Shown here: in pieces, positions 23,616 through 30,119 of the stretch
Layout: every line of letters starts with the position of its first letter
Numbering within the stretch: position 1 is the first letter of the stretch
DNA from: Plantactinospora endophytica
GTDB lineage: Bacteria; Actinomycetota; Actinomycetes; Mycobacteriales; Micromonosporaceae
Reading direction: 5' to 3'
Assembly (NCBI RefSeq): GCF_016862915.1
Contig: NZ_BONW01000026.1
Span: 1-34,082 of the forward strand
DNA length: 34,082 nt
Notes under the pieces: model-generated
The model's database searches: none
The model's input: only the letters and a program-made list of their open reading frames with translations
Told to the model about the DNA's origin: nothing
Program-made: the position numbers and the translations under genes

Positions 23616-24575
23616 ATGGCTTTTGTCCGCTTCAACCGGTTAGTCCTGGGGCGGGCACGCCGCCGGGTCGGTGCCGCGCTGGCCGTACTCGGTGGGGTGC
23701 TCGTGCTGGCCGTGGTGGTGGTCAACGACGCACCCGGGCCACGACGGACCGGCGATCGGCCCCCGGCGGTCGCGGACCCGCTCCTGCCGGCGCCGGTCGC
23801 ACCGCCCGCGACACCGACCACCGTGCCGACCCTGCCCGCTGCGGCACCCCCGGCGGACCTGCCGGTGGTCGACTACGGACCCGCGCCGCGCGGTTTCCCC
23901 CGGGACCCCGCGCCGATGTCGGCGATCCGGCTCGGCGAGGGGCTCCGACCGATCCGCCGGATCGCCGCCTACGACGCGCCCGGCGGACGACCCCGGGCGT
24001 TCCTCGCCCCCACCATCGGCGGAGTGCCGGTGACCATGCCGATCGTGACCCGCCGGGCGGGCTGGACCGCCGTGCTCCTGCCGTCGGCGAACCGGACCAT
24101 CGCCTGGGTGCCGCCCGGCCCGTGGAGCACCGTCGAACTGCGCGACCTGGTCGTGGTGGTCCGACACACCCACCGGCTGCACTGGTACCGGGACGACCGG
24201 CTGGTCCGGTCCTGGCCGGTCAGCGTCGGCACGTCGGCCACACCCACCCCGCTCGGCCGGACGTTCATCCTCGGCCGCTCCGCCCTACCGGGCCGGGTGT
24301 ACGCGGACACCGAGGTATTCGCGCTGGGCGCCGTACCCGACGATCCCGGCTCGGTGCCGGCCGGACTGCGCGGCGCGCACATCGGACTGCACGCGTGGTA
24401 CCGGGACCACGACCTCGGCCGGAACAACAGCAACGGCTGCATCCGGATCACCCGGAAGGCTCAGGAGCTGCTGCTCGCCGAGTTGGTACCCGGTACCGAA
24501 CTGCTGGTGCTCGACCGCTTCTCCGCACCCGACCGGCTTCCCGGGCTCGGCCCGGTCCCCGTCGCGGCCCGCTGA
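23616..24575 (+). CDS. L,D-transpeptidase (YkuD family), membrane-anchored
   Basis: 319 residues. A basic N-terminus and one membrane helix (about 18-37) are followed by a Pro/Ala/Thr-rich wall-spanning stretch and the YkuD catalytic domain (about 178-308). The catalytic motif is HIGLHAW (His255, His259) followed by NSNGCIR with the nucleophile Cys275 and Arg277. Usual members have SHGCIR, so the Asn in NSNGC is a modest deviation. The enzyme should make 3-3 cross-links in peptidoglycan or attach proteins to it. Initiation at ATG 23616 appears leaderless. Confidence 0.88.
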   Translation: MAFVRFNRLVLGRARRRVGAALAVLGGVLVLAVVVVNDAPGPRRTGDRPPAVADPLLPAPVAPPATPTTVPTLPAAAPPADLPVVDYGPAPRGFPRDPAPMSAIRLGEGLRPIRRIAAYDAPGGRPRAFLAPTIGGVPVTMPIVTRRAGWTAVLLPSANRTIAWVPPGPWSTVELRDLVVVVRHTHRLHWYRDDRLVRSWPVSVGTSATPTPLGRTFILGRSALPGRVYADTEVFALGAVPDDPGSVPAGLRGAHIGLHAWYRDHDLGRNNSNGCIRITRKAQELLLAELVPGTELLVLDRFSAPDRLPGLGPVPVAAR

Positions 24576-24667
24576 CCACCCGCTCGCCCGGAAGCCTCGA
24601 CCCGGGTGGTTTCATCCGGACGGACGTACTGGTCCGGGGCAAGGCTCCGACGGCGACGGCTCGCGGT

Positions 24668-24745
24668 CCCGGCAACAGGTCCCGGTTTCAGGTCCCGCCT
24701 TCAGGTCTCGGCTACAGATCCCGGCTACAGGTTCCGGCTACAGGT
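24668..24745. repeat. 13-bp tandem array (6 units) at the GNAT gene 3' end
   Basis: Six 13-bp units of CCCGGCTACAGGT-like sequence lie between the convergent L,D-transpeptidase and GNAT genes. The GNAT stop codon (24738-24740) lies in the last complete unit. Confidence 0.9.
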
Positions 24746-25343
24746 CCCGGCGCATGCAGACCCGGGGCCACCGGTCCAGGCCGTGTGCCGCCTCGCGGGC
24801 CCTGATCACCGCCAGCCCGGGAGTCAGCTCGTGCTCGTCGAGGACGACGAACCCGCACCGGAGGTAGTACGGGGCGTTCCACGGCACGTCGACGAAGGTG
24901 GTCAGGGTCAGCGCCGGTACGCCGGTCGCCGTCGCGTACTCGGCGAGGTGGTCGAGCAGCCGTCGGCCCACTCCCCGGCGGGCGGCCCGGGGATGCACCG
25001 AAACCTGCTCGACGTGCAGGCAGCCGTCCACCGGCTCGGCGACCAGATAGCCGACCGGCACGTCGGCGCTGACCGGCACGTCGCCACCCACCGGCAGGCC
25101 GTGACCGGCTGGTACCTCGGCGGGGTCGGTCCGACCCGGCTGCCGGCGATCGCCGAGCGGACCCACCGGCGGGACCGCGACCCAGGCCAGACCCGCGTGC
25201 AGGTAGCGGGTCAGCTCGTCCACCGACGGCGGCTCGTCGTCGGCGACCTCCGGCATCCCGATGTCCCGGAAGGACCGCCCGGCGGCCCGCTCGATCTCCC
25301 GCAACCCGGCCAGGTCGCGGGGGCGGGCGGCACGGATCCGCAT
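24738..25343 (-). CDS. GNAT-family N-acetyltransferase
   Basis: 201 residues. The fold begins MRIRAARPRDLAGLREIE. The acetyl-CoA pyrophosphate loop is PRAARRGVGRRLL, after strand HVEQVSVHP, and PWNAPYYLRCGF is a typical motif B. A roughly 40-residue Gly/Pro/Asp/Val-rich insertion (about 58-98, containing VPV repeats) sits between strands 3 and 4 and is not normal for the family. The substrate is unknown. The ATG at 25343 follows GAGGA at 7 nt. The longer frame upstream lacks family similarity. Confidence 0.85.
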   Translation of the reverse strand: MRIRAARPRDLAGLREIERAAGRSFRDIGMPEVADDEPPSVDELTRYLHAGLAWVAVPPVGPLGDRRQPGRTDPAEVPAGHGLPVGGDVPVSADVPVGYLVAEPVDGCLHVEQVSVHPRAARRGVGRRLLDHLAEYATATGVPALTLTTFVDVPWNAPYYLRCGFVVLDEHELTPGLAVIRAREAAHGLDRWPRVCMRRDL

Positions 25344-25506
25344 CCGGTCATCCTCGCCGCCCGGCCTGCGGGCGGCGAGTGATATTCCGGCCACCCGGGC
25401 GGGCTCGGGTACGGCCGTACGCGACGAAGGCCGCCCCGAGCCGAATCCAGGTGTCGGCGACCGAGAACGCTCGCCTGTGGCCAGCGCCCCTCGACTGGCG
25501 CCGGCC

Positions 25507-26313
25507 CTAGTCGTCGCACCCGTAGCCGTCGCCGTCACGATCGAGGTCGTAGATGTCCTCACCGATAACCCTCACCGGGCCGCTGACGTACGCCGGACCG
25601 TTGCCGCTGCCGCCCGCGCAGTCCACGTCGCTGGCGATCGGCACGCAGCCGCCGTAGTTCGGATCGCACTCCCGGGTCTCCTTGGTGCCGACCGCGACAA
25701 CCTGCGTCACCGGCTTCCTGGTGACCACCTCTTTGAGGAGCCTCTTGCCGGTCTGCACCCCGTTGACGTACGTGACCTCGTAGGTGAGGGTCTTCGAGCC
25801 CTTGACCCCGGCGGTTCGGACCTTGCGCTTGCCCTCGGCCAGGGAGGGATCTTCTACGGTCCGCTGACCGAACGGGATAGCGCGAGTCTCGGTGATCCTC
25901 CGCTTCTCGGCCGTAGGGCTCGCCGACGTCGGCGCGGGACTCGCGACCGCCGGCACGTCGGGCGCAGGTGAACCCGGAGACGGGGACAGAGACGGAGACG
26001 GGAACGGGGAGGGGGACGGAGACGGGGACGGCGCGGCAGGCGCGGGCGCATCGGTTGCCGAGGAGGTGCGCCTCGATCCGGCGTCCGGATCGACGCTGTT
26101 CCCGATCGCGGCTAGCCCGCCGCAGCAGAGCAGGAGCGAGAGGACCGGGCCGCCGACGAAGAGCGCGGCTTTCTGCCCCGGACCGAGTCGGCCGAGCAGG
26201 CCGGCTCGCGATTGGGGTACCCCGGCCCCGTACGCCGTCCCGGCTGGCGACTGGAACATCGGTTGCTGCGGCCCGGCCGAGTACGCCGAGGGCTGATGTG
26301 GTTGATCGGTCAC
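25507..26313 (-). CDS. Membrane-anchored G5/Excalibur-type extracellular protein
   Basis: 268 residues. A Pro/Gln-rich cytosolic start is followed by one membrane helix (about 52-74) and a Ser-Pro repeat spacer (PSPSPSPSPFPSPSL). A G5 domain (about 140-212; ITETRAIPFGQRTVEDPSL ... KPVTQVVAVGTK) follows. A Cys-containing end finishes DLDRDGDGYGCDD, an Excalibur-type calcium-binding motif. G5 domains bind N-acetylglucosamine-containing wall material, so a wall-associated calcium-dependent role is inferred. The start is uncertain; the GTG at 26313 gives the typical MTDQP-like beginning, while an ATG at 26343 is possible. Neither has a Shine-Dalgarno. Confidence 0.8.
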   Translation of the reverse strand: MTDQPHQPSAYSAGPQQPMFQSPAGTAYGAGVPQSRAGLLGRLGPGQKAALFVGGPVLSLLLCCGGLAAIGNSVDPDAGSRRTSSATDAPAPAAPSPSPSPSPFPSPSLSPSPGSPAPDVPAVASPAPTSASPTAEKRRITETRAIPFGQRTVEDPSLAEGKRKVRTAGVKGSKTLTYEVTYVNGVQTGKRLLKEVVTRKPVTQVVAVGTKETRECDPNYGGCVPIASDVDCAGGSGNGPAYVSGPVRVIGEDIYDLDRDGDGYGCDD

Positions 26314-26540
26314 CGGAGCAGTCTTGGCCCACCGCGAGATCATCCATAGTGGTCGAGCGGCGACACTTCGTGATGCCATCCGGTTCTCGTCGAGGACACC
26401 GTCGTGCCTGACGTCCAACCGAGAGGCGCCGATTCCCGCCGTACGTAGGAGTACCGGTCGTCAGATCGCCAACCGGACCGGACGGCGGCCGGTAGCCCTT
26501 CGCACGGGTCAGGTCTGCCCGGACTCCGCCGACCCCACTG

Positions 26541-27263
26541 CTACCGGACCACCACTCTCTCCTGCCGGACGATCCGGTGGAGGCCGGTCGCCGCGGTGCA
26601 GAGCCAGAGGGCGTACGACCACAGCAGCACGCGTTCGGCGAGCCCGGCCACGCTCTCGTACCGGCCGAAGGTCAGCGCCGGGCCGTCGGTCATCACGTCG
26701 ACTCCGATCACCGCGAAGCCCAGGAACCCCAGCACACACAGGACGGTCGACACGGTCAACATCCGGTGCACCGAACGCCACCGAGGGTCCCGCCGCCACA
26801 CCCGGGTCAGCAGGACCGCCGCCACCGGCAGGACGGCGAACGCGGTCAGTCCGGCCAGCCCGTGCACCGTGCCGGCGGGCGAGGGTGGCCGGTCCCACTG
26901 GCCGTACGGGTCGGTCGGGAAGGCCGCTCCGACCAGTACGGCGACGGCCCAGACCCCGAGCAGCCAGAGTCCGGTCCTGCCGCCCTCGGTTCTGGCGACG
27001 GCCAGCCGGAGCAGTCCCGCCGACGCTACGCCGAGCGTCAGCAGCCCGACCGGGACCAGCCAGCCCACCCCGGGCGCGTGCACGTAGTGGCTGACCATCC
27101 GCTCCACCGGACTCCATCCTCGGGTGCCGAGATCGGCCACGGCGAAGCCGACGAACGGCAGCACCAGCCCGACCGGTACGGCATCGGCGACGACGTCGTG
27201 GCGCGGCGCTCGCCGCACGCCGACGGGTCGGACCGGCCGGATCGGGGATTCGGCGCGGGACAT
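26541..27263 (-). CDS. DUF998-like membrane protein
   Basis: 240 residues with about six membrane helices. Typical DUF998-like features are SHYVHAPGVGWLVPVGLL in the first periplasmic loop, FPTDPYG before helix 4 and HGLAGLTAF. The function is unknown. The ATG at 27263 follows GAGGAGG at 6 nt and is preferred over an upstream ATG. The same-strand CGNR regulator lies upstream, about 180 bp away and separated by a tandem array, so they are probably separate units. Confidence 0.75.
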   Translation of the reverse strand: MSRAESPIRPVRPVGVRRAPRHDVVADAVPVGLVLPFVGFAVADLGTRGWSPVERMVSHYVHAPGVGWLVPVGLLTLGVASAGLLRLAVARTEGGRTGLWLLGVWAVAVLVGAAFPTDPYGQWDRPPSPAGTVHGLAGLTAFAVLPVAAVLLTRVWRRDPRWRSVHRMLTVSTVLCVLGFLGFAVIGVDVMTDGPALTFGRYESVAGLAERVLLWSYALWLCTAATGLHRIVRQERVVVR

Positions 27264-27407
27264 CTGGGCCTCCTCGCTGGACCTGCCAGGCACTGCGGAC
27301 AACCCGAACGTTATGGGCCGACCGGCCGACGACGCGTCGTTCCGATGCGGACATCCGCGTCGACGCCACCGGATTACCGACTACACCGATTGGAGTAGCG
27401 CACGTCC

Positions 27408-27455
27408 GGTCGTCAAGCTGTGCGGTCGTCGAGCTGTGCGGTCGTCAACTCGTGC
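27408..27455. repeat. 16-bp tandem array at the CGNR gene 3' end
   Basis: Three units of GGTCGTCAAGCTGTGC-like sequence are present, with a partial fourth. The CGNR stop (27445-27447) lies in the third unit. Confidence 0.85.
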
Positions 27456-28113
27456 GGTCGGCCGTTCGGCGTTGGTAGTGCCGGGAGACGCGGGCGCGGT
27501 TGCCGCAGGACGGCTTGCACCACTCCTGGCGCGGGTGCTCCTTGACGAAGTAGCGCACGCAGCGGGGCGCCGGACAGGCGGCCAGCCGGTCCCGGGCCGG
27601 ACTGGCGAGGAACTCGATCGCGGCCCGGGCCAGTCCGGCGATCAGACGTACCCGGGCGTCGGCCGGCGGTCCGGACCAGGCGATCATCGGGTTGCCCCGG
27701 TCCGGCCAGTTCAGTACCGGCCGGACCGGCCACCGTGCGGCGGCCTGGTTGAGCCGGTCGACGGCATCCTGCGTCGGCAGCAGCATGGCGGAGTCGACCC
27801 GGCTCGGCGGACCGGGGCGGACGGCGCGGGCGAAGAGGGTACGCACCGCGTGGCGCAGCCCGACCACCTCGACCCGGAGCCGCTCGTCGACCGCCCCGTC
27901 GACCAGCCCGCCAATCGAGCCGTCGAAGGAGCCGTCGGCCGGATCGTCGGAACCGGTGGTCGGATCCGGCCCGCCGACGTACTCCCGCAGTGGTTCGGCC
28001 TGCTGCCGGAGCCAGGCGGTCAGCCCGGCGACGTCGGTGAGGTCGTCCGCGACGCCACCGTTGCCGTCGTGCCGGATCGTGCTGGCCAGGGCGAGCGCGA
28101 GTTGTTGGGACAT
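27445..28113 (-). CDS. CGNR zinc-finger (ABATE-domain) transcriptional regulator
   Basis: 222 residues. The N-terminal ABATE-like alpha-helical domain (about 5-165) is followed by a CGNR zinc finger near 180-215: CPAPRCVRYF then EWCKPSCGNRARV, which supplies four Cys ligands and the CGNR signature. Such proteins are predicted DNA-binding stress regulators. A flexible Asp/Gly-rich insert (about 47-72) widens the N-terminal domain. The ATG at 28113 follows GGGGAGA. A perfect inverted repeat in the divergent promoter (28167-28197) is a likely self and neighbour operator. Confidence 0.87.
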   Translation of the reverse strand: MSQQLALALASTIRHDGNGGVADDLTDVAGLTAWLRQQAEPLREYVGGPDPTTGSDDPADGSFDGSIGGLVDGAVDERLRVEVVGLRHAVRTLFARAVRPGPPSRVDSAMLLPTQDAVDRLNQAAARWPVRPVLNWPDRGNPMIAWSGPPADARVRLIAGLARAAIEFLASPARDRLAACPAPRCVRYFVKEHPRQEWCKPSCGNRARVSRHYQRRTADRTS

Positions 28114-28135
28114 CGGCGTCTCCCCTGGTAACGGC

Positions 28136-28206
28136 TTGTCTGGTCGGCCGGGCCCAGGGTAGCGTGCCTAATGGTAGAAACGCGAGCAACCATTAGGGGG
28201 AACGGA
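28136..28206. promoter_or_regulatory. Divergent promoter with perfect 9-bp inverted repeat
   Basis: CCTAATGGT (28167-28175) and ACCATTAGG (28189-28197) are perfect inverted arms with a 13-bp gap, i.e. 22-bp centre spacing, two helical turns. A possible plus-strand promoter is TTGTCT (28136-28141), 18 bp, TAGCGT (28160-28165), which would place its start site in the left arm. This is typical repressor operator geometry between the CGNR gene and the phosphoesterase gene. Confidence 0.6.
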
Positions 28207-28953
28207 ATGCTCGTCATCGCCCACCTCAGCGACACGCATCTCGACAGCCATCCGCGCTCGGCGGAGCGGACCGCCCGGGTGATGGACTACCTGCACGCCC
28301 TGCCGCGACCGGTCGACGCGATCCTGGTCACCGGGGACATCGCCGACCACGGCGAGGTGAGCGAGTACGAGACCGCCGCCAGGCTGCTCGCCTCCCCACT
28401 GCCGGTACTGTGCTGCCCCGGCAACCACGACGTGCGGGACGCGTACCGCAAGGGTCTGCTCGGCGACGGGCGCGGCGGCACCGGCCCGATCAACAGCCGC
28501 CACGACGTGGCCGGCGCAGTCTTCCTGCTCGCCGACTCGTCGGTGCCGGGCCGGGACGACGGCCACCTCGACGCGGAGACCCTGACCTGGCTCGCCGACG
28601 AGGCGGACTCGGCACCGTCCGGGGCGCCCGTCCTCGTCGCCTTCCACCACCCGCCGGTTGCCCTGCACCATCCGGTCATCGATCCGATGCGCCTGCTGCC
28701 GGCCGACCCGCTGGCCGCACTGCTGGCCGACCGGCCGCAGGTCGTCGCGGTGCTGACCGGGCACTTCCACACCGCCGCCGCGAGCACCTTCGCCGGTCGC
28801 CCGCTGCGGATCGCCCCCGGCGTCGTCTCCACGCTCCGACTGCCGTGGGAGGGCGACGGCCCACTGGTCGACCTGCGCCAGCCGCCCGGGGTGGCGTTCC
28901 ACGTGTTGGACGACACGGGGCTGCTCACCACCCACTACCGGGTGGTGGTCTGA
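28207..28953 (+). CDS. Metallophosphoesterase, CpdA/GpdQ-like
   Basis: 248 residues of calcineurin-like fold. Metal-ligand motifs are in order: DTH (Asp9, His11), GDIADHG (Asp44), GNHD (Asn73, His74), FHHPP and GHFH near residue 190. The arrangement is that of class III cyclic nucleotide phosphodiesterases and glycerophosphodiesterases. The substrate is not decided by sequence. The ATG at 28207 is preceded by AGGGGGAA. An ATG at 28171 falls inside the inverted repeat and is rejected. It probably heads a two-gene unit with the LysE exporter (2-bp gap). Confidence 0.88.
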   Translation: MLVIAHLSDTHLDSHPRSAERTARVMDYLHALPRPVDAILVTGDIADHGEVSEYETAARLLASPLPVLCCPGNHDVRDAYRKGLLGDGRGGTGPINSRHDVAGAVFLLADSSVPGRDDGHLDAETLTWLADEADSAPSGAPVLVAFHHPPVALHHPVIDPMRLLPADPLAALLADRPQVVAVLTGHFHTAAASTFAGRPLRIAPGVVSTLRLPWEGDGPLVDLRQPPGVAFHVLDDTGLLTTHYRVVV

Positions 28954-28955
28954 GC

Positions 28956-29693
28956 GTGCAGGGCATCGCCGTACTCGGATTCCTGGCCGCCGTCGCGCCG
29001 ATCACCGCTACGCCGGGCACCAGTCTGACCCTGGTCGTCTCGCGGGTCGCCGCCGGCGGGCGCCGGCAGGGCTGGTGGGTGATCCTGGGTACGCTCACCG
29101 GGCTCTACGTGCACGCCACGCTCGCCGCCGTCGGGCTGGCCGCGCTGGTGATGCGATCGTCCCAGGCGTTCTGGGTGGTGAAGCTGCTCGGCGCCGGCTA
29201 CCTGGTCGGCCTCGGACTGTGGCTGCTCTGGACGGCGACCCGCCGCCGGCCGCCGGCCGCCCAGACTCCGCAGCCGGCTTCCCAGCAGCCGGCCGCACAT
29301 ACCACCGAGCAGCCGGCGCCCCAGACCTCACAGCCGGCCACACAAACCGCGCAGTCGGCCGCGCATGCGCCGGATGGTCGGGGCCGGCGGCTGCCGTGGC
29401 GTGGGCACCATCCCTACCTACAGGGATTTCTCGGCAACGTGCTCAACCCGAAGGCGGCGGCCGTCTACCTGACGCTGGCCCCCCAGTTCCTCGACGCCGA
29501 CGGTCCGGTGCTGGTCCCGATGCTGGTACTCGGCACGGCGCACGCGGTACTGGCCGGCTGCTGGCTCGCCGGCTGGACCGCGATCTCGGCCGCCGCCGTC
29601 CGGCTGTTGCGCGGCGTACGGGTGCGGCGGGTGCTCGACCAGGCGACCGGGACGCTCCTGGTCGGACTCGGCATCCGTACTGCGGTGAGTTGA
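28956..29693 (+). CDS. LysE/RhtB-family exporter with expanded loop
   Basis: 245 residues. Six-helix LysE pattern: helix 1 with APITATPGTSLTLVV (the usual PGP motif is PGT here), GTLTGLYVHATLAAVGLAAL, and NVLNPKAAAVYLTLAPQF at the third-to-fourth segment. The central cytosolic loop (about 100-150) is a Gln/Pro/Ala/Thr repeat region much longer than in LysE relatives. Such proteins export amino acids or their derivatives; the substrate is unknown. The GTG at 28956 begins 2 bp after the phosphoesterase stop, so it is coupled. Confidence 0.85.
   Translation: MQGIAVLGFLAAVAPITATPGTSLTLVVSRVAAGGRRQGWWVILGTLTGLYVHATLAAVGLAALVMRSSQAFWVVKLLGAGYLVGLGLWLLWTATRRRPPAAQTPQPASQQPAAHTTEQPAPQTSQPATQTAQSAAHAPDGRGRRLPWRGHHPYLQGFLGNVLNPKAAAVYLTLAPQFLDADGPVLVPMLVLGTAHAVLAGCWLAGWTAISAAAVRLLRGVRVRRVLDQATGTLLVGLGIRTAVS
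29262..29370. repeat. In-frame repeat coding the LysE loop
   Basis: Recurring CAGCCGGC-type blocks encode a QxP(A/Q)xxQPA-like loop of about 35 residues. The region is G/C-rich and degenerate. Confidence 0.6.
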
Positions 29694-29768
29694 CCGCACC
29701 GGGGCCGATCCCCCGGGACGTACCGCTGTCCGTGACATCCGACCCTACCCCTATGTAGAGTTCCGAGC

Positions 29769-30119
29769 ATGAGTAGTGAAGTGCGGGTCACCACTGCGGT
29801 GGCGAGAGTGCTCGCCGCGTTCCTCGACGATCCGGCGACGCACCGCTACGGCCTGGACCTGATCGGTACGACCGGGCTGCCCAGCGGCACCATGTATCCG
29901 ATCCTGGTCCGGCTCCAACGGGCCGGCTGGATCGACTCGGCCTGGGAGGAGATCGATCCGGTCGCCGCCGGCCGGCCCGCACGTCGCTACTACCGGCTCA
30001 CCCCGGACGGTCTGGTCCGGTCCCGCACCGAGCTTGCCCTGCTGCACCAACAGCTCGGCGGCGTACGTCCGACCGACGGCACCAGCCGGCCGGGCACCCC
30101 GAAGCCGAGGCCGGCGTGA
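29769..30119 (+). CDS. PadR-family transcriptional regulator
   Basis: 116 residues containing one winged helix: LAAFLDDPATHRYGLDLIGTTGLPSGTMYPILVRLQRAGWI is the PadR signature (begins near residue 15), followed by RRYYRLTPDG. It is short at the C-terminus, lacking the long dimerisation helix of larger PadR proteins (s1 type). It overlaps by 4 bp (GTGA) with the next gene, a widespread pattern for PadR plus partner membrane protein. A TATGTA -10 lies about 15 nt upstream. Confidence 0.88.
   Translation: MSSEVRVTTAVARVLAAFLDDPATHRYGLDLIGTTGLPSGTMYPILVRLQRAGWIDSAWEEIDPVAAGRPARRYYRLTPDGLVRSRTELALLHQQLGGVRPTDGTSRPGTPKPRPA

Noticed and set aside
28171-28206. Upstream ATG for the phosphoesterase
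   Set aside because: It lies in the left arm of the inverted repeat, has no Shine-Dalgarno, and the conserved protein begins at 28207.
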